The notes: generated by a model from the letters alone, not told the origin. Numbered from the stretch's first letter, positions 1 to 6,201 are shown. The stretch is DNA of 6,809 nucleotides from Bacteriovoracales bacterium (GCA_007117175.1 SKGZ01000024.1:1-6809); one strand, 5' to 3'. Numbers and translations are program-made.

Positions 1-1
1 A

Positions 2-979
2 ATTCAAAATCATAATAAAATTAAGAAATTTATTGGAGAACAAGAAATTTCTTTTGACTGTCATCCTCATAAGAAATCTGCCATTTCTCAAGAGCTTACG
101 GCAAGCATCCAATCGTCACAACCTATACTGCATTGGAACGGTCGCAAGTACCTAGGAACATTTTTACTACATAAAGAAAAGAACGAAAAACATTGCCAAT
201 TAATTCATCGTATTCCCATGGATAACTATATTAGTACTTTATTGGCCAAAGAAATGGATAAAAATTGGCCGATTGAAGCATTAAAAGCACAGGCCGTGGC
301 TGCCCGAAGCTACGCCCTTTATCATGCTCAACTATCCAATGAAGAGAAAAAGGCCTTTCACCTAGAAAACTCAGAAAGGTTTCAGGTCAATGGTACAGTG
401 GAAGATGAAAATTATAAAACACTCTCTGCTGCTAAATCTACTTCTGGTCAAGTTTTAGTTAATCAAAAAGGAAAAATTGAGCCCATTTTTTATCATTCCA
501 AGTGTGGAGGTAAAACTCTTAGGCCCCATGAGGTGTGGGGAGGTTTTATGGACTCCTATGCTTCTGTTGATTGTCCTTTTTGCAAAAACCATGGTACTGC
601 TCGCTGGACACACCAAATAGCACTCACACAATTTCAAAACTATATTGACAAGGTCTCTCTTACTCAATCATCCAATAAAAATATTAAGGTGATGAAGAAC
701 CAGAAATATGAACGTCTTCTGCGCTATTATCAACAGAGTGATCTCAAGACTATACCTAAAGCACAATTGCGCAATAAAATCGGCAGAAAAATCTTTCCCT
801 CTAATAATTTTTATATCTCCCAAAAAGGATCCTCCATCACTATCCAAGGTGAGGGCTATGGGCATGGAGTAGGGATGTGTCAATTTGGCGCATATGAACT
901 CGCTCTTAGAGGATATACTTATCAAGAAATTCTTAGCTATTATTTTCCCAATCATCAAATCAAGAAGGTTGATCATTGA
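2..979 (+). CDS. SpoIID/LytB-family peptidoglycan lytic transglycosylase, 5'-truncated by window edge
   Basis: SpoIID-family proteins are exported enzymes that cleave the glycan strands of peptidoglycan, preferring strands already stripped of stem peptides. The reading frame is open from base 2, so the gene begins upstream; 325 residues are visible. The ATG at 218 is internal, because clear family sequence precedes it (HWNGRKYLG near 140, IPMDNY near 208). Core motifs seen: LLAKEM followed by ALKAQAVAARSYALYH, whose Glu (codon 251-253) aligns with the catalytic Glu88 of B. subtilis SpoIID; SKCGGKT with Cys at 503-505; VWGG; a CPFC pair (572-583) followed by His (590-592), possibly metal-binding; and the C-terminal signature GYGHGVGMCQFGAYELALRG followed by EILSYYFP. 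The stop overlaps the next gene's ATG by one base (TGATG), so it is co-translated with the amidase. Family assignment is firm. The biological role (division, recycling or prey-wall processing) is inference. Confidence 0.93.
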   Translation: MQNHNKIKKFIGEQEISFDCHPHKKSAISQELTASIQSSQPILHWNGRKYLGTFLLHKEKNEKHCQLIHRIPMDNYISTLLAKEMDKNWPIEALKAQAVAARSYALYHAQLSNEEKKAFHLENSERFQVNGTVEDENYKTLSAAKSTSGQVLVNQKGKIEPIFYHSKCGGKTLRPHEVWGGFMDSYASVDCPFCKNHGTARWTHQIALTQFQNYIDKVSLTQSSNKNIKVMKNQKYERLLRYYQQSDLKTIPKAQLRNKIGRKIFPSNNFYISQKGSSITIQGEGYGHGVGMCQFGAYELALRGYTYQEILSYYFPNHQIKKVDH

Positions 980-1689
980 TGAAAAAATATTTTATTCTTT
1001 TACTTTTTCCACTTTTTATCAAAGCTCAAGTTGTGTTAATCGATCCTGGGCACGGAGGAGCTGAGGGGGGAGCAGAAATCAAGGTTGGGAATAAATACAT
1101 TAATGAAAAAGATTATACACTCAAGTTTGCCAAGATACTTAAAGAGCAGATCAAGGATCGCTATAGAACTTATCTTACTCGGGAAAATGATCGCTTTGTT
1201 TCTTTAAATCAACGAGCCAAAATGGCCGACACTGTCAAAGCCGATTTAATTATCTCACTGCACTTCAACTCGTCTTCTTATCCCTCCGCAGCCGGAATTG
1301 AAACATATTATCTAGATAACCATATGGATAAGGCCGTTAAGAAAGTTGAAAGAGAGGAAAATATCCTACCAGGTGAAGAAGACTTTGTGATTAATCACAT
1401 CCTTGTTGATCTGGCCATCAAACTCACTTCCAGCAACTCTCAAAAATTAGCCTCCTACATTCATCAACAAAGCGTCGAAAGCCTTGGTCCTTTCCAAATT
1501 AAAGATCGCGGTCATAAACCCGGTCTTTTTTACGTACTGGCCCTTAGTAAGCGACCTGGAGTCTTAATTGAAGGAGGATTTCTTTCTAATCAAAAAGAGA
1601 GAAAAATGATTACTGAAAGTGAGGATTATCTTAAAGCTTATGCCAAGGGAATTGCCAAAGGGTTAGATTTGTATTTTTCCAATCTCTAA
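979..1689 (+). CDS. N-acetylmuramoyl-L-alanine amidase (Amidase_3, AmiC-like), exported
   Basis: Zinc amidase that cuts between N-acetylmuramic acid and the stem peptide of peptidoglycan. It has 236 residues from ATG 979, preferred to the TTG at 976 because it forms a TGATG coupling with the stop of the preceding gene; AAGG at 965-968 can serve as ribosome site. Residues 1-16 are a short signal peptide (basic MKK, hydrophobic core, Ala16 before Gln17), with no lipobox. Amidase_3 landmarks follow directly: VVLIDPGHGG with His25, Glu43 (INEKD), LIISLHFN with His95 as zinc ligands, and Glu198 in PGVLIEGGFLSN as catalytic Glu. Residues about 117-150 match the region that forms the regulatory helix segment in E. 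coli AmiB/AmiC. There is no AMIN, SPOR, LysM or other wall-binding domain, so the mature enzyme is essentially the bare catalytic domain. Its pairing with a SpoIID-type enzyme suggests sequential digestion: peptide removal, then glycan cleavage. Confidence 0.95.
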   Translation: MKKYFILLLFPLFIKAQVVLIDPGHGGAEGGAEIKVGNKYINEKDYTLKFAKILKEQIKDRYRTYLTRENDRFVSLNQRAKMADTVKADLIISLHFNSSSYPSAAGIETYYLDNHMDKAVKKVEREENILPGEEDFVINHILVDLAIKLTSSNSQKLASYIHQQSVESLGPFQIKDRGHKPGLFYVLALSKRPGVLIEGGFLSNQKERKMITESEDYLKAYAKGIAKGLDLYFSNL

Positions 1690-1697
1690 CCCTTTTT
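1657..1697 (+). terminator. Rho-independent terminator overlapping the 3' end of the amidase gene
   Basis: AAAGGGTTAGA (1657-1667) is an exact inverted repeat of TCTAACCCTTT (1685-1695), an 11-base-pair stem. An alternative inner extension pairs AGATT (1665-1669) with AATCT (1681-1685). On the plus strand it ends in TTTTT (1693-1697). The amidase stop codon TAA (1687-1689) lies inside the descending arm, so the last codons of the gene double as terminator. On the minus strand only a TTT follows the stem, so efficient termination of the opposing lipoprotein transcript is less certain. Confidence 0.85.
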
Positions 1698-1710
1698 CAT
1701 CCTTATTCAT

Positions 1711-2277
1711 TTACTGACAAATCCCAGGAGCTGCACCATCCATATACACTGGGTAAGCAACTGTGACCAACTGCCCGACATTGGAATGAATCAACATTTC
1801 CATCTTTGAAATCTGGTTTAAATTACAACGATTTACTGAAGAAGTTGATAAAAATGCCAGTTGAGCATTATTCACCATCACAGGCTCAGAGCAAAGAAAT
1901 GCCACCACTTGAATTGTCTGACCAAAGTCTTGCACCACTATAATATCATTAAAATAAGTTTTACCAACGGCGATTTCTTTAGTGTTCAATCCAGAAAGAT
2001 TGACTTCTTGGGTCGATGCTTGATAGCCATACTGTTGTTGTCCACCTAATTTTTGAAAAACCATACTGACTGGAAAGTGCATACCGGCGTAAGTCTTACA
2101 GCGATTACTCTCTAAAAGTACCTGCACCTTGGTCCCCACATCAGTTCCATCTAAACCTTGTACCCCCACCATGGGATTAATATGTTGTCCCCCTGTGCGA
2201 TTACTTCCCTTACCACAAGAAAAAACCATTAAGCTTAAAATTAAAACCAATGGGCTGATCCAATTTCTTTTTTTCAT
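1711..2277 (-). CDS. Predicted lipoprotein of unknown function, 188 aa
   Basis: I do not recognise a family. The protein starts with a lipoprotein signal peptide: MKKR, a hydrophobic stretch, then VFSC with Cys21 as the lipidated residue followed by Gly22, so it is expected to be anchored to a membrane on the periplasmic side or at the cell surface. After a short Gly/Ser/Asn linker the mature part looks beta-rich and globular. It holds four further cysteines (C60, C129, C151, C187), an even number that could form two disulfides; C187 is the penultimate residue. The start is well supported by AAGGAG about seven bases before ATG. It lies 117 bases downstream of uvrC on the same strand and is convergent with the amidase gene across a 21-base gap. 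Co-transcription with uvrC is possible but functionally unexplained. A conserved-domain search could change the call. Confidence 0.85.
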   Translation of the reverse strand: MKKRNWISPLVLILSLMVFSCGKGSNRTGGQHINPMVGVQGLDGTDVGTKVQVLLESNRCKTYAGMHFPVSMVFQKLGGQQQYGYQASTQEVNLSGLNTKEIAVGKTYFNDIIVVQDFGQTIQVVAFLCSEPVMVNNAQLAFLSTSSVNRCNLNQISKMEMLIHSNVGQLVTVAYPVYMDGAAPGICQ

Positions 2278-2318
2278 TTCTGTTCTCCTTTTTAGAGTTT
2301 ACTTTCCCATTCAAGATG

Positions 2319-2347
2319 CACAAGCCATGCCAACCAGTAAGCTTGTG
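2319..2347. repeat. 7-bp inverted repeat between uvrC and the lipoprotein gene
   Basis: CACAAGC (2319-2325) and GCTTGTG (2341-2347) are perfect inverted copies around a 15-base spacer. The site lies in the 117-base gap downstream of uvrC and upstream of the lipoprotein start. No run of T follows on the minus strand, so it does not look like a standard uvrC terminator. It could be an operator, a processing hairpin or chance. The rest of the gap shows only the lipoprotein ribosome site and weak promoter-like hexamers. Confidence 0.35.
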
Positions 2348-2394
2348 ATTTTAAGCAGTTAATAATTACAAGGTGACTAAAAAATGAACACTGT

Positions 2395-4044
2395 CTATTT
2401 TTTTGACGATTTTTGCCCTTGAGGTATGAACTTTTTTAACTCCGCCTGGTGGTGCAAGCGGCGAGAAAAACGATGGGCCTCATCTCTCATATGGGTTAAA
2501 ATCTTCATCAGATGAGGATACTTCTTCAAAGTAAGGCCTTCACTGTATTGAGAAATGATTAATCTCTCCTCTTTTTCTGCCCTGGCCTTAGCGATTCCCA
2601 CTGCAGGTAAATCCACTTGTGCCTGGGCCAGCACCTTCTCAAAAACCTTTAATTGCAGCTTACCTCCGTCAACCACAAAAAGATCCGGAAGTTGACCTGC
2701 TTGTAAGCGCCTGGACAGAGCTTCTGCTAACATGGCGAAGTCGTTATTACCTTCAGGTCGAGTTTGTAGATGATAATAGCGATAGGCTTGTTTCAAAGGC
2801 TGTCCATCCCTAAAAACGATCTGACTTGCAGTTGGGGAATGTCCTTGCCAAACGGCCACATCAAAACACTCCAAGACACGGGGTTGTTTTCTTAATTTTA
2901 AAATCTGAGCGAGATCCTTTAAACCTTTAGTGTAAAGAGAGTTTTCTTCTTTTTTAATCTTAAGATTTTCCTCAGCTAAGTCTTGGGCCAATTGACAAAG
3001 TTTGGCGTACTTCCTTGGCTGCAATTGCAACTTTATATTCAGATCAGTCAAAAGCCTGGCCTCATCAGGAGCCTTTGGCCATATCAGTTTTTCAACCCGA
3101 TGACTTTGTTTTTGATAGTACTCCCACAAACAGGCCAGTACTTCTAGTGCAATGTCTTGTTCTTGGTAGGCCAAAATGGAAAAGCTCTTATTGCCAACTA
3201 ACATAGAATTTCGAATCATATACAGACAAACTTCTATTTCCAGATCTTGACTATAACTCCAACCTAGTAAATCAATATTCACATCTTGCTCATCTAGAAT
3301 TTCTACTTTTTGCTGGGCCAATCCCTCTTGATAGTCTTGTAATTGCTCAAGGGCATCACGCAAAATAAGTGCTCGTTCATATTTTTCATCGCTGGCCGCA
3401 GCTTGCATCATTTTTTCAATTTCCTTTAAGACCTTCTTATTTTTCTGAGGGCCAAAGAAATCAATGGCCCACTGCATATCCTTTTGATAGTCAGTTTGAT
3501 TTATTTTTGCCACACAGGGGGCACTGCATTGATTCATCTCATACAATAGACAAGGTTTTTTACGAGTTTTAAAGTCATAATCCTGGCAATCTCTCAGCTT
3601 GAAAACCTTCTTTAAAACTTCCACTGTCATTTTTAAGCGAAAACTTTCAGGAAAAGGGCCAAAGAGTTTCACTGTTTTTTTGCGACTAGGTCTTCTGGTG
3701 ACCTTTAATAAAGGAAAATCATGATCAGTGTCGATCTCTAAATAAGGATAGGTCTTATCGTCTCTAAGCCTAATATTGTATTTAGGGCGATGCTTCTTAA
3801 TCAGATTATTTTCTAACACTAAAGATTCCAGTTCATTTTGGGTCAAAATAAACTCAAAATCTTGAATTTGCTCCACTAGCACTTGGGTTTTCGGACTCTT
3901 AGCTGATTTTTGGAAATAACTGGCCACCCTATTTTTCAGATTTTTGGCCTTGCCCACATACAAAACCTCGCCAAGGTCATTTTTCATTAAATAACATCCG
4001 GGTGAGTTCGGTAGTGATTTTGTCTTCTGTAAGAGGGAAGTCAT
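2395..4044 (-). CDS. uvrC: UvrC, nucleotide excision repair dual-incision nuclease, lacking the C-terminal HhH domain
   Basis: UvrC is recruited by UvrB at DNA lesions and cuts the damaged strand on both sides. It has 549 residues against about 610 in E. coli. Order of domains: GIY-YIG nuclease at about 10-100 (GCYLM at 16-20, YVGK at 29-32, Arg39, Tyr43, and Glu78 in LVLENNLIKK) for the 3' cut; four cysteines C153, C165, C173, C177 with the same 12/8/4 spacing as the Fe-S cysteines of E. coli UvrC; a UVR (UvrB-interacting) segment at about 200-236; and the RNase H-like 5' nuclease with D395 (ECFD), D435 (NNDFA), D459 (VVDGGK) and H524 (RDEAH). Only 25 residues follow H524, ending in a Lys/Ser-rich tail, so the usual tandem helix-hairpin-helix DNA-binding module is absent; it is not present downstream in any frame I read. 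The start codon is preceded by only a weak ribosome site (TTGAG) and a short leader. Confidence 0.97.
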   Translation of the reverse strand: MTSLLQKTKSLPNSPGCYLMKNDLGEVLYVGKAKNLKNRVASYFQKSAKSPKTQVLVEQIQDFEFILTQNELESLVLENNLIKKHRPKYNIRLRDDKTYPYLEIDTDHDFPLLKVTRRPSRKKTVKLFGPFPESFRLKMTVEVLKKVFKLRDCQDYDFKTRKKPCLLYEMNQCSAPCVAKINQTDYQKDMQWAIDFFGPQKNKKVLKEIEKMMQAAASDEKYERALILRDALEQLQDYQEGLAQQKVEILDEQDVNIDLLGWSYSQDLEIEVCLYMIRNSMLVGNKSFSILAYQEQDIALEVLACLWEYYQKQSHRVEKLIWPKAPDEARLLTDLNIKLQLQPRKYAKLCQLAQDLAEENLKIKKEENSLYTKGLKDLAQILKLRKQPRVLECFDVAVWQGHSPTASQIVFRDGQPLKQAYRYYHLQTRPEGNNDFAMLAEALSRRLQAGQLPDLFVVDGGKLQLKVFEKVLAQAQVDLPAVGIAKARAEKEERLIISQYSEGLTLKKYPHLMKILTHMRDEAHRFSRRLHHQAELKKFIPQGQKSSKK

Positions 4045-4065
4045 TTACTCAACATCTTTTTTAGG

Positions 4066-4077
4066 CTATTATAATAG
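4066..4077. promoter_or_regulatory. Palindromic divergent promoter core (uvrC / zinc-ribbon gene)
   Basis: CTATTATAATAG is a perfect 12-base palindrome containing a consensus -10 box TATAAT on each strand: 4070-4075 on plus and 4068-4073 on minus. It sits in the only 65 bases between the two divergent starts, which would give leaders of roughly 17-28 bases. No convincing -35 box was found at 16-18 bases on either side, so an activator or a non-consensus -35 is possible. That RNA polymerase uses both boxes is inference. Confidence 0.55.
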
Positions 4078-4109
4078 ACCTAGTTTAAACAAGAAAAGGT
4101 TTCAAAAAC

Positions 4110-4523
4110 ATGGCCAAATTGACCGCAGGAAAAGAAGTTCTCTCCTATTGCACTCAGTGTAAGCTTAAACTAGCCCATGTCATTATGGCCATGCGTGACA
4201 GTGTGACAATAGGCAAGGTCCAGTGCAAAACTTGTAAAACCACCCAAGCTTATAAGCCCAAGGCCCCCACTCTCAGAGCGAAGGCCAGTGCCTCCCGGGG
4301 ACGGCGAGCGGATAGTGAACTCTCTCCTACATTATTATGGGAAAAACAAGTGGCCAAACGCTCTGATCCTGCTAAAGAATACTCCACAGTTAAGAATTTT
4401 TCTGTTGGAGATCTCATTCAGCATGGAGTTTTTGGCTTAGGTTTAGTGCAAAAACATGTGACCAATGAAAAAATCGAAGTTTTATTCAAATCAGAGGTGA
4501 AAACCTTAGTTCACAATAAATAA
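4110..4523 (+). CDS. Zinc-ribbon protein with C-terminal UvrD/PcrA-type Tudor-like domain, 137 aa
   Basis: Small cytoplasmic protein with two recognisable ends. Residues 14-42 form a zinc ribbon: C14-x2-C17, 21 residues, C39-x2-C42. A Lys/Arg/Ala/Ser-rich linker (about 43-92) is likely disordered and suited to nucleic-acid contact. Residues 97-135 follow the pattern FSVGDLIQHGVFGLG, then an Ile-x-Val-x-Phe strand and KTLVH. This closely resembles the Tudor-like C-terminal domain of UvrD/PcrA (VGD-x3-H-x3-G-x-G, then IKxL), which in those helicases contacts RNA polymerase; CarD-type RNA polymerase-binding folds are similar. AAAAGG at 4094-4099 is the ribosome site. It is divergent from uvrC through a shared palindromic promoter and convergent with the next gene across 3 bases. 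A role in transcription or repair through RNA polymerase or DNA binding is an inference; no enzymatic motif is present. Confidence 0.85.
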   Translation: MAKLTAGKEVLSYCTQCKLKLAHVIMAMRDSVTIGKVQCKTCKTTQAYKPKAPTLRAKASASRGRRADSELSPTLLWEKQVAKRSDPAKEYSTVKNFSVGDLIQHGVFGLGLVQKHVTNEKIEVLFKSEVKTLVHNK

Positions 4524-4526
4524 GAG

Positions 4527-6119
4527 CTAGATTCCGCCTTGAAAAAAGGCTCCCATATTCATATAAGGATTCACAAAATTATTCATCATCCAAGGCTGTT
4601 GGTTCATCATGGAGCCTTGAACACCTTGTTGATATCTTTGATTGTAAATAAGCGCGTCATTATAAAGTGCTTGGTTGCCCATCTGGTGTCCGGCCATGGC
4701 CCCCATCCAATTGCTCTGAGGATTATTCCAACGACCTGAGCTTTGGGCTCCCCACTGGCCTTGTGGATTCATCATTCCACCGTGACCGGGATAGCTCATT
4801 CCACCTTGCCCTTGCCAACCACCTTGCCAACCACCTTGCCAACCGCCATTAAAAAGGTTACCAAACTGACCTCCGGCATAGCCAGGCACTCCATGCATAC
4901 CTGCACCTAGACCTCCAAGCCCTAACTGAAAACCGAGTCCTCCGTAAGGATTCATCCCACCTAGGCCAAGATGTGATCCGCCAAAGGTACCTGGGAACAT
5001 GGGATTATAGCCAAAGCCTCCCATTCCTCCACCCCAGCCCATGCCGCCGCCGAATCCGCCACCCAGGCCAGCAAAGCCGCCAATAGCGTGACCGTTACAC
5101 CGCATTTGATCAATCATAGGATCTAAAGGGAGACTATTTGCTGATTGCTCCGCTATTCTCGTTTCATGGGTTGCTGCGTAGGTTCCATATGCATCTCGAC
5201 AAGCTTCGGCCCACGCCACATTACTTTCCCTGAGAGCTTTACCATAGATACTGGTACTCCAAATCTGAGCTCCAGCATTAATCAGAGGAGACAAACCAAT
5301 TCCTACATCTCGCACTGTTTCGGCCCAATGACGACGAGGCTGACAATCCACCCCATCACAATCATGACGACGACTTCTACTTGAACGATGATTTCCCTCG
5401 ATATCCGCATAGAGCTCTAAAGCTTCATCTAATGATAAACACCCATCTCCTCGAGAATGGGAGCAACTTCGACTTCCCCCTCCTCTTACTGAAAGCCTAG
5501 AGACTCCAACTCCGCTAATTTTATCTAAACATCTGTGATGACGATTGGTTCTTAAAACTCTCGCTAAACAACGAGCATCACTGCGACTCATGCCACTTAA
5601 ACATTCCAGAAGCTTCCGAAGCCTTCTTCTTGTTTCTCTATTTTCATAACGTCTTATTTCCCTTGAACAGCTATGATTTCCCGAGATGCTAATCATAAAA
5701 TCACCATCTATACCAACGAGAGGTCCAATTTCAATACCACTCTGTGAACAATCTCCACCTATGCAACGACTATAAACGCAATTCGACCCTTCACAATTGC
5801 TATCAGGAAAAGCTAACTCTAAATCAATGTTGAGTTGTCGGCGATTAAATTCTTTTTCAGTTATACAGCTCTTGTCTCCTAAGTCATGCCAAACATCAGT
5901 ACCGCCAGAGCGACTTTCCTCCTGGCACCTAAAACCCGTCACACAAACATAGTTAACGCCATCACGTGTAACTGTCTCTCTGTTAAAATGAAAATTTCCA
6001 TCTAGCTGCTGACAGTTTCTTAAAGAGCTTAGGCGTAAGTCACGCTCATTTGAACTTGATTGAGCCCATGATGAAAATGAACTGGTAATCAGCAAGCTAA
6101 AAATGGCCAAGTATTTCAT
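4527..6119 (-). CDS. Exported Cys/Arg-rich protein with Gly/Met-rich C-terminal region, unknown function, 530 aa
   Basis: No known family recognised. Residues 1-19 are a Sec signal peptide (MKYLAIFSLL core, cleavage likely after WA before Gln20); AAGGA lies seven bases before ATG. The mature protein has three zones. Residues 20-265 hold 16 of the 18 cysteines and many Arg, including C109, C114, C119, C124 at exact four-residue intervals and three C-x-G-x-[ND]-C motifs (109-114, 119-124, 254-259). A segment at 221-232 resembles half an EF-hand loop (DG at 225-226, Glu232). Residues about 265-341 are predicted mostly helical, with C307 and C341. From 343 onward the chain is Gly-rich with Met, Trp, Tyr, Gln and Asn, no Cys, and a triple GGWQ repeat at 425-436. 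This suggests a disulfide-stabilised periplasmic or surface domain carrying a flexible, possibly adhesive or assembly-prone tail; that is inference. It likely has its own promoter near 6202-6232. Confidence 0.82.
   Translation of the reverse strand: MKYLAIFSLLITSSFSSWAQSSSNERDLRLSSLRNCQQLDGNFHFNRETVTRDGVNYVCVTGFRCQEESRSGGTDVWHDLGDKSCITEKEFNRRQLNIDLELAFPDSNCEGSNCVYSRCIGGDCSQSGIEIGPLVGIDGDFMISISGNHSCSREIRRYENRETRRRLRKLLECLSGMSRSDARCLARVLRTNRHHRCLDKISGVGVSRLSVRGGGSRSCSHSRGDGCLSLDEALELYADIEGNHRSSRSRRHDCDGVDCQPRRHWAETVRDVGIGLSPLINAGAQIWSTSIYGKALRESNVAWAEACRDAYGTYAATHETRIAEQSANSLPLDPMIDQMRCNGHAIGGFAGLGGGFGGGMGWGGGMGGFGYNPMFPGTFGGSHLGLGGMNPYGGLGFQLGLGGLGAGMHGVPGYAGGQFGNLFNGGWQGGWQGGWQGQGGMSYPGHGGMMNPQGQWGAQSSGRWNNPQSNWMGAMAGHQMGNQALYNDALIYNQRYQQGVQGSMMNQQPWMMNNFVNPYMNMGAFFQGGI
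4811..4846 (-). repeat. 12-bp tandem repeat, three copies, encoding GGWQ units
   Basis: On the plus strand CTTGCCAACCAC occurs at 4811-4822 and 4823-4834, then with one change (CTTGCCAACCGC) at 4835-4846. Read on the minus strand the in-frame units encode Gly-Gly-Trp-Gln in the glycine-rich part of the exported protein. The near-identical DNA copies suggest recent expansion by slippage, and copy number may vary between strains. Confidence 0.9.
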
Positions 6120-6163
6120 AAAATGTCCTTCAACACATTCATCTCAACACTTTATCGGTCTCT

Positions 6164-6186
6164 TGCTGATAAAACTTTAGTCAGCA
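6164..6186. repeat. Inverted repeat in the leader of the exported Cys/Gly-rich gene
   Basis: TGCTGA (6164-6169) and TCAGCA (6181-6186) are perfect inverted copies with an 11-base spacer. A second pair, TTTATC (6151-6156) and GATAAA (6168-6173), overlaps it, so the two hairpins would exclude each other. Both lie between the predicted promoter and the start codon at 6119. No T-run follows, so neither is a normal terminator. With such short AT-rich arms, chance is a real alternative. Confidence 0.3.
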
Positions 6187-6201
6187 TTGAGCTTAGTTAA
6201 T

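Noticed and set aside
218..220. ATG at 218 as the start of the SpoIID-like gene
   Set aside because: The frame is open to the window edge, recognisable family sequence precedes it, and no ribosome site is present; it is an internal Met.
976..978. TTG at 976 as the amidase start
   Set aside because: The ATG three bases later gives the common TGATG coupling and a normal MKK signal-peptide start; the TTG would only add one Met.
2129..2362. Plus-strand open frame antisense to the lipoprotein gene
   Set aside because: No family resemblance or ribosome site; it mirrors a well-supported lipoprotein gene with signal peptide and Shine-Dalgarno.
2281..2410. Frameshift at the A7 tract hiding a full-length uvrC C-terminus
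   Set aside because: The -1 frame stops within about a dozen codons; the +1 frame gives about 33 codons with no helix-hairpin-helix features, and the gap is too short for the usual domain.
4536..4550. GCCTT-GAAAA-AAGGC hairpin as terminator for the convergent genes
   Set aside because: The stem is only 5 bp, lies within coding sequence and is followed by no T-run on either strand.
4811..4846. CRISPR-like or mobile-element repeat
   Set aside because: The copies are contiguous 12-mers in frame with a coding sequence, with no spacers or target duplications.
4539..4852. Plus-strand frames with LANH-type repeats
   Set aside because: They are antisense readings of the 12-bp GGWQ repeat in the exported protein gene; no start signals.
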